This document shows positions 16,519 to 25,524 of a DNA stretch of 64,000 nucleotides, piece by piece. The notes below the pieces were generated by a model. It was not told the DNA's origin and made no database searches. It worked only from the letters and a program-made list of their open reading frames with translations. The DNA lies in the NCBI GenBank assembly GCA_000433475.1, contig HF993102.1:1-64000 (forward strand). Reading direction: 5' to 3'. How positions within the stretch are numbered: position 1 is the first letter of the stretch; each line of letters begins with the position of its first letter. A program made the position numbers and the translations under genes. The DNA is from Mycoplasma sp. CAG:956. GTDB taxonomy: Bacteria > Bacillota_I > Bacilli_A > RF39 > UBA660.

Positions 16519-19461
16519 TTTGTTTTCTTCCATGCGAACACTCACTAATTTGGAAACTCCTTCTTCTTGCATAGTAATCCCATACAAAGTATCAGCATAT
16601 TCCATAGTTCTCTTTTTATGGGTAATAATTATAAATTGTGATTTATCTTTTCTGGTTTCTAGATATTTTCCAAAAACGTCAACATTAGCTTCATCTAGAG
16701 CTGCTTCAACCTCATCTAAAATAACAAATGGCACAGTTTTAACGTTTAGAATAGCAAATAATAATGATATAGCAGTTAGTGTTCTTTCACCACCAGAGAA
16801 AAGAGTTATAGAACTTAATTTTTTTCCTGGAGGTTGAGCAATAATTTCAACACCAGTTTCTAATAAATTATCTTTATCAGTTAGTTCTAAGTGACCTTCA
16901 CCACCTCTAAATAAGATTTTAAATACTTTTTGAAATTCCATATTAACAGATGCAAAAGTAGCTTTAAAACGTTCTTTCATAATTTCATCTAACGAAGCAA
17001 TAGCTGTTTCTAATTCCTCTATAGATTTTACTAAATCATCTTTTTGAGTAGTTAAAAAAGTATATCTTTCATTAACACGTTCAAACTCAGCAATACTGCC
17101 TAGGTTTACTTCACCAAGGTCTTTGATACTACTCTTTAATTTACTTACTTGAAGTCTTGTTGTTTCAATATCTATATTAGTATCAATCTCATGTAAGGCT
17201 TTTTCATAAGTCATCGTATACTCTTCATTTAAAGTTAGTAAGTAATTATCTAATTTAACATCATATTTACCTAAAGTGATTTCATTGCTATTAAATTCAC
17301 TATTATATTTATTCAAACTGTGATTTTTATTTTTTATATTAAGTTCTAATTCAGCTAAATCGCCTCTGGCTGTTTCTAATTTTTCTTTATAGTCTTTGAT
17401 TGTCCTTAAAAGATTATCTTTCTTACCATTTAATTCATAATAAGATTTTAGAATATTATCTAATTCAATATCAACGGTATTATTTAGAATAGCTTCATTA
17501 TTTTTGATAGTATTTTCTTTGTCTTTATAATTACTTTGTAATTCAGCTAAACTAATGTTTTTACGATTAATAGTTTCTTTTAATTCAATATATTCATTAT
17601 TTACTTTATTTTTTTTATTTTTTATTTCTTCTTGTTCTTGATTTAAAGTATTAATTTTGGTATCAATTACTCTAATATTTGTTTCTAAATTAACTTTATT
17701 AGTTTCTAATTTGGTTAATTCATAACGATCCTTTAGAATGCTATTACTATTTTTCTTAGCACCACCACTTATGGAACCACCGGCATAGGAAATATCGCCA
17801 TCTAGGGAAACAACTTTATATTTATAATTTAAATGTTTAGCAATACTATTTAAGGCATCAATATCTTTGACAATGATGGTAGTAGCAAGTAAATTTTGCA
17901 TAATATTATCATAAGCTTTATCATATTTAACTAAATTTATAGCCGTGTCAATAAAGCCAGATGTATTTTTTAGGGAATCTATGATATTACTATCTAGGTA
18001 TTTTGGCTTAATTATATTAAGAGGTAAGAAGGTAGCTCGCCCTAATCTTTGCTCTTTTAAATAATTAATAGCTTGTTTAACTGAAGTTTCACTATCAACA
18101 ACTAAATAATTGATGCTAGCTCCTAGTGTTGTTTCAATGGCATTCATATAGGCATCATCAAAAGTAAGAAGTTTACCAACTGTATTATAAATACCTTTTA
18201 ATCGGGGATTATTTAGAATAGATTTAACTGGTAAAGGGATATTTACTTCATTTAAAATATTATTATTTAGAATATCTATTTTATTATTAAGCTCTAATAA
18301 TTCTTTGTTTTTACGATTATATTCATTAGATTCTGTAACATAATTTTTTCTTAAAATTAATTCTTCATTGTCAATGGAATCTAAAGTTGTTTTTAACTCA
18401 TCTTTTTTAGAATTTAAAGCTTTTATCTCATCTTCTAAAGAATTAATATTTTTGCCAATACTTAAAATTTCTTCTTTTAAGTTTAAGACATTATTTAAGG
18501 TTGCATCATTATTACTATTAAGTTTTTTACGTTCTAGAATCATAGTCTTTTTAGCATTTGTATCAGCAATTTGACGTTCTAATTCCACTAAATTTTGATT
18601 TAGTTTATTTAAGGTTGATTCCACTTCTAAATTACTTAGTTTACTTACTTCTAATGTGGCTGTATCCTTATTTATTTTAGCCGTTAATTCTTCAATTAAA
18701 CTCTTTAATTCTTCATTACGAGCCTTTAACTTATTATATTCAAGATTAATTTTTTTAATATCATTAACAATTAAAGCTATTTCTAAGTTTTTTAGATTAT
18801 CTTTATATTCATTAAATTTTTTAGCTTTTATTGATTGAATACGAAGGGGTTCTAAAGATGTTTCTAACTCGCTTATTAAAAGATTAATCGTATTTAAATT
18901 ATCTTTAGTTTTTTCTAATTTACGTAAAGATTCTTCTTTATGCTTTTTATATTTTAAAACTCCAGCTGCTTCTTCGATAATTACTCTTCTGGCTTCTGGC
19001 TTACTATTTACAATATCTTCTACCGTTCCTTGCGATATAATATTATAAGCATCTCTAGATGCTCCACTATCAATAAAAAGATCGGTTATATCTTTAAGTC
19101 TTACCTTGGCATTATTTAGATAGTATTCATTTTCACCAGTTCTGTAAACTACTCTTTTAACTTCTATTTCATTAAATTCACTTTTTAAATAGTGATTACT
19201 ATTATCAATAGTTAAAGCAACACTAGCTCGTGACATGGGGCTACGACTTTTAGAGCCATTAAAAATAACATCACTCATTGAACCAGTCCCACGCAAAGTT
19301 TTAACGGATTGTTCACCTAAAACCCATTTAACAGCATCTAAAATATTACTTTTACCAGAGCCATTGGGACCAACAATACAGGTGATACCATCCTTAATAT
19401 CTAGTTCTATTTTATCAGCAAACGATTTAAACCCCACTGCTTTAATACTTTTTAAATACAT
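16510..19461 (-). CDS. smc: Chromosome partition protein SMC (short-arm form)
   Basis: Core of the SMC-ScpAB condensin. The N-terminal head has Walker A GPNGSGKSN (31-39); the C-terminal head has the ABC signature ITLFSGGERTLTA and Walker B VPFVILDEVEAALDEAN. Long coiled coils flank a hinge (about 405-565, with YMNAIETTLGASINYLVVD and YAGGSISGGAKK). At 983 aa it is about 200 residues shorter than Bacillus SMC, mostly in the arms. The gene starts at an ATG after TAGGAG, 11 bp after rnc, the classic rnc-smc operon. Confidence 0.96.
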   Translation of the reverse strand: MYLKSIKAVGFKSFADKIELDIKDGITCIVGPNGSGKSNILDAVKWVLGEQSVKTLRGTGSMSDVIFNGSKSRSPMSRASVALTIDNSNHYLKSEFNEIEVKRVVYRTGENEYYLNNAKVRLKDITDLFIDSGASRDAYNIISQGTVEDIVNSKPEARRVIIEEAAGVLKYKKHKEESLRKLEKTKDNLNTINLLISELETSLEPLRIQSIKAKKFNEYKDNLKNLEIALIVNDIKKINLEYNKLKARNEELKSLIEELTAKINKDTATLEVSKLSNLEVESTLNKLNQNLVELERQIADTNAKKTMILERKKLNSNNDATLNNVLNLKEEILSIGKNINSLEDEIKALNSKKDELKTTLDSIDNEELILRKNYVTESNEYNRKNKELLELNNKIDILNNNILNEVNIPLPVKSILNNPRLKGIYNTVGKLLTFDDAYMNAIETTLGASINYLVVDSETSVKQAINYLKEQRLGRATFLPLNIIKPKYLDSNIIDSLKNTSGFIDTAINLVKYDKAYDNIMQNLLATTIIVKDIDALNSIAKHLNYKYKVVSLDGDISYAGGSISGGAKKNSNSILKDRYELTKLETNKVNLETNIRVIDTKINTLNQEQEEIKNKKNKVNNEYIELKETINRKNISLAELQSNYKDKENTIKNNEAILNNTVDIELDNILKSYYELNGKKDNLLRTIKDYKEKLETARGDLAELELNIKNKNHSLNKYNSEFNSNEITLGKYDVKLDNYLLTLNEEYTMTYEKALHEIDTNIDIETTRLQVSKLKSSIKDLGEVNLGSIAEFERVNERYTFLTTQKDDLVKSIEELETAIASLDEIMKERFKATFASVNMEFQKVFKILFRGGEGHLELTDKDNLLETGVEIIAQPPGKKLSSITLFSGGERTLTAISLLFAILNVKTVPFVILDEVEAALDEANVDVFGKYLETRKDKSQFIIITHKKRTMEYADTLYGITMQEEGVSKLVSVRMEENKDN

Positions 19462-19472
19462 AAAATCTCCTA

Positions 19473-20126
19473 CTACTTGTTATTTGCTTTTTTGCTCAAG
19501 GCATCTTTAGCAGCCATTTGTTCGGCTTCTTTTTTACTTTTACCAATACCTTTTCCATAAACAATATTATCAATTTTGACTTCCACTTCATAAGTTTTAT
19601 CATGAGCTGGACCAGTTTCGTTAATAACGTTATAATCTAAAGTTTTTTTATCCATCTGAGTTGCTTCTTGTAAAGCACTTTTATAATCAGTTAAATAAAT
19701 TTCATGATGTTTAATATGTGGAATTACAGTCTTATAAACATAGTCTTTAGCAACTGTAAAACCACATTCTAAATAGATACAACCCAGGATTGCTTCAAAA
19801 ATATCAGCAATAATAGTATCGTTTATATCATGTAGTTGACCATGACCTACTCTAATGTAGGGAATATAGCCTATTTCTTTGGCATAACTGGCTAGAGCAC
19901 TTTCACAGACAAAACTAGCACGCATTTTAGACATAGCTCCTTCTTTTAAGGAAGTGTTACTGTATAAATACTCACTAACAATCAATTGCAAAACACTATC
20001 GCCTAAGTATTCTAGACGTTCATAAGAAGAAACATTATGTTCATTAGCATAACTAGTGTGAGTTAAACTTGTTAAAAGTAACTCCTTATCTTTTATATCA
20101 ATATTATATTTTTCTAAAAAGTTCAT
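19473..20126 (-). CDS. rnc: Ribonuclease III
   Basis: Double-stranded-RNA endonuclease for rRNA and mRNA processing. The catalytic signature ERLEYLGDSVLQL is near residue 38, a second acidic motif DIFEAILGCIYLE near 110, and a C-terminal dsRNA-binding domain (about 145-215) ends in GKSKKEAEQMAAKDAL. The likely start is ATG at 20126, five bases after AGGTGA; GTG at 20133-20135 is inside that ribosome site. It is the first gene of rnc-smc and divergent from yidD. Confidence 0.95.
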   Translation of the reverse strand: MNFLEKYNIDIKDKELLLTSLTHTSYANEHNVSSYERLEYLGDSVLQLIVSEYLYSNTSLKEGAMSKMRASFVCESALASYAKEIGYIPYIRVGHGQLHDINDTIIADIFEAILGCIYLECGFTVAKDYVYKTVIPHIKHHEIYLTDYKSALQEATQMDKKTLDYNVINETGPAHDKTYEVEVKIDNIVYGKGIGKSKKEAEQMAAKDALSKKANNK

Positions 20127-20143
20127 TTTTATCACCTAACTCA

Positions 20144-20172
20144 TTATAACAAATAAACAAAAAAAGACCAAG
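20144..20172 (-). promoter_or_regulatory. Promoter of rnc-smc
   Basis: Minus strand TTGGTC (20167-20172) and TATAAT (20144-20149), 17-bp spacer, TGTTATAAT context. About 18 bp separate the -10 box from the rnc ATG. Confidence 0.65.
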
Positions 20173-20192
20173 AAAAACGGGTAAAAAAAGCA

Positions 20193-20239
20193 AAAAAGAT
20201 TATTGCTGTTTCTAATTGTTCTAAAAAAATAATCTTTTT
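20193..20239. other. Terminator-like perfect hairpin between divergent genes
   Basis: Perfect 12-bp arms, AAAAAGATTATT at 20193-20204 and AATAATCTTTTT at 20228-20239. On the minus strand it is followed by T-rich sequence typical of an intrinsic terminator. It lies between rnc (minus) and yidD (plus), which diverge, so no annotated transcript ends here. It may end a small minus-strand RNA starting near yidD; otherwise this 248-bp gap shows only promoters. Confidence 0.5.
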
Positions 20240-20374
20240 AAAGTTCTTTCTTCACTAACATAATCATAATTACAGATTTTTTTAATATATTTGCTTTATT
20301 AATTCTATTATTTATTATTTATAAACCATATTTACTAAATTTTAAAATTATAGTAAAATGAGTTTGGTGATGAT

Positions 20375-20602
20375 ATGAAGTATTTACTTTTAAAATTAAT
20401 AGATTTTTATCAAATATTACCGTTAAGCACTCATAATCAGTGTCGTTTCTACCCAACATGTTCTAACTATATGAAAGAGGCTATTACTAAATACGGGCTA
20501 CTTACCGGGCTAAAACTTGGCATTAAAAGATTATTAAGGTGTCATCCCCATGGGAAATTTGGTTATGATCCCGTACCCATATTAAATAATGAAAATAACT
20601 AA
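20375..20602 (+). CDS. yidD: Membrane protein insertion efficiency factor YidD
   Basis: Small YidD-family protein that assists YidC-dependent membrane insertion. At 75 aa it is standard length. The family block is plain: HNQCRFYPTCSNYM, then GLLTGLKLGIKRLLRCHPHG and YDPVP, with the three conserved Cys. The start follows a GGTGATG ribosome site, and TATAGT at about 20350 could be its -10 box, within an AT-rich palindrome. The lipoprotein gene follows 38 bp downstream. Confidence 0.95.
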   Translation: MKYLLLKLIDFYQILPLSTHNQCRFYPTCSNYMKEAITKYGLLTGLKLGIKRLLRCHPHGKFGYDPVPILNNENN

Positions 20603-20640
20603 TAAGAATTATTATATTATATATATATAAAGGAGAAAAA

Positions 20641-21507
20641 ATGAAAAAGAAGAAAAATTTATTAAAAATATTTTGTTTACTTTTAGGACTTTTTAGTCTT
20701 ACTGGTTGTTTTAAAAGAGATGACATGGAAGATATTAGTATAGTTGTTAGTACTTATCCTATCGAATATATTGTAAAGAGTTTATATGGTGCTTATTCTA
20801 ATATTGATAGTATTTATCCAAGTGGGGTTGATGTTAATAATTACGAACTTACTGATAAGCAGATAAATGATTATTCTAAAAATACATTATTTGTTTATAA
20901 TGGGCTTAGTGATGAAAAAAATATTGCTAGAAGTTTTCTAAATCAAAATAGAAATATGAAAATTATTGATGTTAGCTATGGTCTTAATATCGAATATGGT
21001 AAAACCTCAGAAGAACTTTGGTTAAGCCCTAATAATTATTTAATGCTAGCAACTACTACAAAGAATAATTTAAGCGATTTTATAAATAGTAAATATTTGA
21101 TTCAAATGATTGATACTAATTATAAGAAACTACAAGAAGATTTATCTTTAATGGATGCTAATTTAAGAAGTATTGGTGCTGCTAGTAAAAAACCTGTTAT
21201 TACAACTACTAATTCCTTAAAATATTTAGAAAATTATGGCTTTACTGTTATATCTTTAGAAGATAGCAAAAATGTTACTACGGATTTAAAGAATAATTTT
21301 AAAAATGGTACTTATACTACTCTATTTATAAAAAAAGGTGAGACTAGTGATACCATTACTGATTTAGTAAACAATTATAAAGCTAAAAAAGTAGAAGTTA
21401 ATATGATGAATACCTTAGATAGTAATGAACGTAACAATAGTGATGATTATTTATCAATTATGAATGAATATTTAAGAAATTTAAGAGAAGCTACAACAAA
21501 CGAATAA
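20641..21507 (+). CDS. ZnuA-like lipoprotein lacking expected metal ligands
   Basis: Signal peptide with lipobox LTGC (about residues 20-23) marks a lipid-anchored protein on the outer face of the membrane. The mature part resembles zinc/manganese ABC-transporter binding proteins (ISIVVSTYPIEYIVKSLYGA; IDSIYPSGVDVNNYELTDKQ; LFVYNGLSDE). In the family the loop is G-x-D/E-P-H-x-Y-x-P-T with a His ligand; here Asn replaces it, and no other His is present where expected. No permease or ATPase lies next to it. It may bind something else or be a non-transport paralogue. A strong AAGGAG precedes the ATG. Confidence 0.7.
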   Translation: MKKKKNLLKIFCLLLGLFSLTGCFKRDDMEDISIVVSTYPIEYIVKSLYGAYSNIDSIYPSGVDVNNYELTDKQINDYSKNTLFVYNGLSDEKNIARSFLNQNRNMKIIDVSYGLNIEYGKTSEELWLSPNNYLMLATTTKNNLSDFINSKYLIQMIDTNYKKLQEDLSLMDANLRSIGAASKKPVITTTNSLKYLENYGFTVISLEDSKNVTTDLKNNFKNGTYTTLFIKKGETSDTITDLVNNYKAKKVEVNMMNTLDSNERNNSDDYLSIMNEYLRNLREATTNE

Positions 21508-21519
21508 AGTTTTAAAAAA

Positions 21520-21547
21520 ATGTTAGACTTAGTTCTAATATTTTTTT
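21520..21547 (+). terminator. Intrinsic terminator after the ZnuA-like gene
   Basis: Stem ATGTTAGA / TCTAATAT (one G-U) with a 6-nt loop and seven T, twelve bases after the stop codon. Confidence 0.75.
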
Positions 21548-21645
21548 CTTGAAAAACATTATAACATTTCTTAGATAAAGAATTCTAGCTTGTAATTAAC
21601 TTTTAAATGCTTAAAATATGAAGTAATGAAAAGGAGTTTTTGTTT

Positions 21646-23376
21646 ATGGAAAATGATAATTTTAAACTTAATGTTAAAAGAACTTGGAAATATATTAAGG
21701 AAGCAAAATTAAACTTAATTGGATATGGTATTGTAAGTATTATTGAGGCTATAATAAGTGCAATAATTCCCCTACTTGCAGCCAAAGTTATTTTAAATAT
21801 TACTAATGGTATTATAAATCAACTAATATTATCAGCTATAGTTGTCTTTATTATTGAACTTATTTTATATGTTATGATCTATTTTAAAGGATTTTTTTAT
21901 CAAAAAATATATCAAAAGACTTTAATTGCTATTCAAAAATCATTAACAAAAGAAATATTAAACTTAGAAGTTCAAGAAATAGATAAAAATTCTTCTGGAT
22001 TATTTATTAATAGATTAAATAAAGATACACAAGATATTGCTGGATTATTTATGGAATATGCTTACTGGTTATCTTATATAATTACTAATGTTGGAGTTTT
22101 AGTGACAATATTTATTCTTAATAAGTATCTCTTTATATATGCCGTTATTACTTCTTTAATTGTGTACTTTATTAATAGAAAAAGTTTAGCTAAACAATAT
22201 GAAGTTCAAAGAAAATTAAAGACTATAGAAGAAAATAAAACGGGTTTAACTAGCGAATTAGTTCGAGGTATTAGAGATATTAAAATTTTAAATGCTAGTA
22301 GAAGTATTTTAAAACAAGCTTATAATAAAATTGAAGATGCTACTAATGAACAAGTACACATTATGAATATTAGAAGATTATATAATTATATTGAAAGTAA
22401 TATCAGAGCTTTAACTGATTTAGGTTTAATATTGGTAGGATGTCTTTTATATAATAAGTCCCTACTTTCTATTCCTAACTTTGTTATTATTTATAATTAT
22501 CAAGCTAAGGTTAAAAATTTACTTGTTGGCATTGTTAAAATTGCTGAATATAATAAAAAATTTAGTATTGCTGCTAATAGAGTATATGAAGTCATTGAAA
22601 ACAGTAAATTTGCTAAGGAACAATTTGGAAATATCAAAAAAGACAAGTTAGAGGGTTCTATAAAATTTGTTGATGTTTCCTTTAGTTATGATACAGAAGA
22701 AATTTTAAAGAAAATGAATTTTACAATAAAGCCTAATGAAAAGATTGCCTTTGTTGGTAAAAGTGGAGCGGGAAAATCAACTATTTTCAACTTAATTACC
22801 CATCTTTATCAAGTAAGTAGTGGCAAGGTTTTACTAGATGATATAAATATTAACGATTTAGATTGCAATACAATTAGAAATAATATGTCAATTATTACCC
22901 AAAATCCTTATATTTTTAATTTTTCGATTAAAGATAATTTATTGCTAGCCAAAGAAGATGCGACATTAAAAGAAATTAGAAATGCTTGCAGGCTAGCTTG
23001 TATCGATGATTATATTATGTCGCTACCAGATAAATATGATACACCTTTAGGCGAAAATGGCATTATTTTATCAGGTGGTCAAAAACAACGTATAGCAATA
23101 GCCCGAGCCTTACTTATGCAAACAGAAATAATTCTTTTTGATGAAGCAACAAGTGCCTTAGATAATGAAACCCAAGAGCAAATACAAAAGGCTATTGATA
23201 ATTTAAAAGGTGAATATACCATTCTTATCATTGCTCACCGTTTATCAACGGTAATTGATGCTGATAAAATATTTGTTATTGATGATGGCAAAATAATAGA
23301 TAGTGGAACTCATCAAGAATTATTAAAAAAATGTGAGTTCTATAAAAATTTATATAGTAAAGATTTACATAATTAG
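21646..23376 (+). CDS. ABC exporter, fused membrane and ATPase domains
   Basis: Type-IV (exporter) half-transporter with six N-terminal membrane helices (about 20-300) and one nucleotide-binding domain: Walker A GKSGAGKST, signature LSGGQKQRIAIARAL, Walker B IILFDEATSALD and a terminal IIAHRLSTV. It probably homodimerises; the substrate is not evident. The start is ATG at 21646, nine bases after AAGGAG; TTG at 21640 lies too close to it. It stands alone between two terminators, possibly with a promoter TTGTAA (21590) and TAAAAT (21612). Confidence 0.9.
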   Translation: MENDNFKLNVKRTWKYIKEAKLNLIGYGIVSIIEAIISAIIPLLAAKVILNITNGIINQLILSAIVVFIIELILYVMIYFKGFFYQKIYQKTLIAIQKSLTKEILNLEVQEIDKNSSGLFINRLNKDTQDIAGLFMEYAYWLSYIITNVGVLVTIFILNKYLFIYAVITSLIVYFINRKSLAKQYEVQRKLKTIEENKTGLTSELVRGIRDIKILNASRSILKQAYNKIEDATNEQVHIMNIRRLYNYIESNIRALTDLGLILVGCLLYNKSLLSIPNFVIIYNYQAKVKNLLVGIVKIAEYNKKFSIAANRVYEVIENSKFAKEQFGNIKKDKLEGSIKFVDVSFSYDTEEILKKMNFTIKPNEKIAFVGKSGAGKSTIFNLITHLYQVSSGKVLLDDININDLDCNTIRNNMSIITQNPYIFNFSIKDNLLLAKEDATLKEIRNACRLACIDDYIMSLPDKYDTPLGENGIILSGGQKQRIAIARALLMQTEIILFDEATSALDNETQEQIQKAIDNLKGEYTILIIAHRLSTVIDADKIFVIDDGKIIDSGTHQELLKKCEFYKNLYSKDLHN

Positions 23377-23393
23377 TTTTATAAATGACAAAA

Positions 23394-23425
23394 GACTGCT
23401 AGATTAATTCTAGCAATCTTTTTTT
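23394..23425 (+). terminator. Intrinsic terminator of the ABC exporter
   Basis: Stem GACTGCTAGA / TCTAGCAATC (one mismatch), loop TTAAT, then a long T run. The following 180 bp up to the tRNA promoter hold no gene I can support. Confidence 0.85.
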
Positions 23426-23609
23426 GACTTTTATTCAATATAATAATGCCATAGCTATTTTGAATTTTTAATAATTTTACTTAATTAAGATAACAATATT
23501 GTATCATAGTTTATTATAATGATGACTAATGATTTCATTTAATTAATAAGCATTTTCCTCCCTTTTAAATAAAAACCACAAAAAATTAATAGAAAGATTC
23601 AATTTTTTA

Positions 23610-23638
23610 TTGACTTGTCTTCTTATTTTTAGTAAACT
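23610..23638 (+). promoter_or_regulatory. Promoter of tRNA-Ser
   Basis: TTGACT (23610-23615) and TAAACT (23633-23638), 17-bp spacer, about 14 bp before the mature tRNA 5' end. Confidence 0.75.
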
Positions 23639-23652
23639 GATATTGTTGGCAT

Positions 23653-23743
23653 GGAGTAGTACTCAAGAGGCTGAAGAGGCGCCCCTGCTAAGGGTGTAGA
23701 CCGGGTAACTGGTGCGAGAGTTCAAATCTCTCCTGCTCCGCCA
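23653..23743 (+). tRNA. tRNA-Ser (anticodon GCT)
   Basis: The acceptor stem GGAGTAG pairs with CTGCTCC; the anticodon stem CGCCC/GGGTG encloses loop CTGCTAA with anticodon GCT at 23687-23689, which reads AGC and AGU. A long variable arm, typical of class II tRNA-Ser, and the T-loop TTCAAAT are present. CCA (23741-23743) is encoded in the DNA. Confidence 0.95.
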
Positions 23744-23757
23744 TTAAAAAGATATTT

Positions 23758-23785
23758 ACGTTAGATTAATTTCTAACGTTTTTTT
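23758..23785 (+). terminator. Intrinsic terminator of tRNA-Ser
   Basis: Stem ACGTTAGA / TCTAACGT, loop of six, followed by a T run; fourteen bases after the CCA end. Confidence 0.85.
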
Positions 23786-23839
23786 CTTACCTTTTTAAAG
23801 ATTTACTTTTTATGGTGCAGTGGTTAATTACCCTATAAA

Positions 23840-24064
23840 TTATTTAACCTTAATATGACCATTAAAAGTAGCCTCATATTCATTTATAAAATCTTTTAAT
23901 AAGTAACTATTCTTTTTACAATTGTTTATACTTAAAACGACATTTTCAATATCATATTCCGTAACTATTTTAAAAACTCTTAATTTTAATCTATTTACAT
24001 TGTAGGAATTTAATTCTTCATAAATGTTAACAAATAAAGTATTATCATTATAAAATATATTCAC
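23840..24064 (-). CDS. Small protein, possible STAS-domain fold
   Basis: About 74 aa. The pattern NTLFVNIYEELNSYNVNRLK then IENVVLSINNC resembles the first half of STAS-domain anti-sigma-factor antagonists (beta strand, ELD-type turn, helix, VVLDLS strand), but the phosphorylatable Ser region is not clear (CKKNSYLLKDF). The call is tentative. The start is probably GTG at 24064, six bases after AGGTGA. It is a single gene facing left, divergent from murT. If real, it may serve a partner-switching regulator, perhaps linked to sporulation sigma control. Confidence 0.5.
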   Translation of the reverse strand: MNIFYNDNTLFVNIYEELNSYNVNRLKLRVFKIVTEYDIENVVLSINNCKKNSYLLKDFINEYEATFNGHIKVK

Positions 24065-24160
24065 AAGTATCACCTAAATTAAATATAACAAATATCTTTA
24101 GCATTTCATATAAATTCGACAAAACTTAGCAAAATCTCTTTTTTTCTTGGGGTTTTATAG

Positions 24161-24166
24161 TATAAT
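24161..24166 (+). promoter_or_regulatory. -10 box of murT-gatD
   Basis: TATAAT at 24161-24166 in TAGTATAAT context, 20 bp before the murT ATG. No good -35 is visible at 17 bp. This position excludes an in-frame TTG at 24166 as the start. Confidence 0.55.
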
Positions 24167-24186
24167 TGTCTTATGGTGGTGTTATT

Positions 24187-25524
24187 ATGAAAATATTTTT
24201 AGCTACTTTAGTTAATAGATTTATTAACTTTGGCTGCAGACTTTTTGGTAAAAATGGAACGCAGTTACCTGGATATTGGGTTTTAAAAATCTTTGGCGAT
24301 GATATCGTTAATTATGTCAAATATCCTAAGTATGTGATTGCTGTTACTGGTTCTTCTGGTAAAGGAACAACTTGCAATTTAATTAAACATATCTTAGTAG
24401 ATGCTGGGTATTCTGTTGCATTAAATGAGTATGGTTCTAACGGCTTAATTGGAGCTACAACTTTAATTTTTAACAATTTAAAACTTAATGGTGAATTTAA
24501 AAAAGATGTTTTACTTTTAGAATGTGATGAAAGGCATTTACAATTTATTTTTCCAAAGAAAAAGCCTACGCATTTAATTATAACTAATTTGACTCGCGAT
24601 CAACCGGTAAGAAATGGAACACCTGAAATTATTTTTAAAGAAATAAATAAGGCTATTGATGATTCTATTCATCTTATTATTAATGCTGATGACCCTTTAG
24701 TTAGCCGCCTAAAACTTACCCATAAGGGTAAAATTACAACTTATGGTATTGATAAAACTAAACATAGTTTTAAAAAGCCAACCTTAAACAATGTTGATTT
24801 TGCTTATTGTCCTAAATGTCATGAAAAGTTAGAATATTCTTATTATCATTACGGACATTTAGGTGACTATAAGTGCCCAAGATGTAATTTCTATCGTGGA
24901 GTACCTGATTGTCTAGCAACTAATATCAATTTAGATAAACAACATATTACCATTGATGGCAATGAGATCTATATTAATAAAAATGCTTTATATACGGCTT
25001 ATGCTACAACAGCGGCATATACTCTAGCTAAAGTCTTAAATATTCGTGAAGATAAAATTTTATATGCCTTAAATACTGATAAAATTGCCTCTAAACGTGG
25101 CAAAACTTATTATATTGCAAATCGCCCTATCATGATGTTAGAAACTAAAAACGAAAATAATTTAAGCTATTATCAAAGTTGTGAGTACATCAGGGAGCAA
25201 AAGGGACCTAAAACTGTAATTTTAGGTTTTGAAAATGTTTCTAGACGTTATAAAGAAAATGACCTTTCATGGTTATATGATGTTAACTTTGAATTATTAA
25301 ATGATGTCTCTATTGATAAAATTTTCTGCATTGGTAGATTTCGTTATGATGTTAAAACTCGCTTGGAATATGCAGGTATTGATAAGAATACATTAGTTTT
25401 AGTTGATGATTTAAATAATCTTCTTAATTTAGTCGAAGAAAAATCAACTGGCGATATTTATACGATGGTATGTTTTGATATGACAGCTATTATTAAAAAA
25501 ATGATTGAGGAGCAAGAAAAATGA
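24187..25524 (+). CDS. murT: MurT-like Mur ligase (lipid II isoglutaminyl synthase subunit)
   Basis: MurT and GatD together amidate the D-Glu of lipid II. The Mur-ligase ATP loop is VTGSSGKGTTCN (the usual form is TGTNGKTTT); the Lys is kept. A MurT-type zinc ribbon is present (CPKCHEKLEY and CPRCNF). The C-terminal LSWLYDVNFELL contains the Asp that in characterised MurT completes the GatD triad. The start is ATG at 24187 with GGTGGT upstream. The TGA stop overlaps gatD (ATGA), so translation is coupled. The partner looks inactive; see gatD. Confidence 0.88.
   Translation: MKIFLATLVNRFINFGCRLFGKNGTQLPGYWVLKIFGDDIVNYVKYPKYVIAVTGSSGKGTTCNLIKHILVDAGYSVALNEYGSNGLIGATTLIFNNLKLNGEFKKDVLLLECDERHLQFIFPKKKPTHLIITNLTRDQPVRNGTPEIIFKEINKAIDDSIHLIINADDPLVSRLKLTHKGKITTYGIDKTKHSFKKPTLNNVDFAYCPKCHEKLEYSYYHYGHLGDYKCPRCNFYRGVPDCLATNINLDKQHITIDGNEIYINKNALYTAYATTAAYTLAKVLNIREDKILYALNTDKIASKRGKTYYIANRPIMMLETKNENNLSYYQSCEYIREQKGPKTVILGFENVSRRYKENDLSWLYDVNFELLNDVSIDKIFCIGRFRYDVKTRLEYAGIDKNTLVLVDDLNNLLNLVEEKSTGDIYTMVCFDMTAIIKKMIEEQEK

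Noticed and set aside
23500..23575. Very short minus-strand frames after a GGGAGG site
   Set aside because: Only four and seventeen codons in overlapping frames; likely chance in AT-rich DNA.
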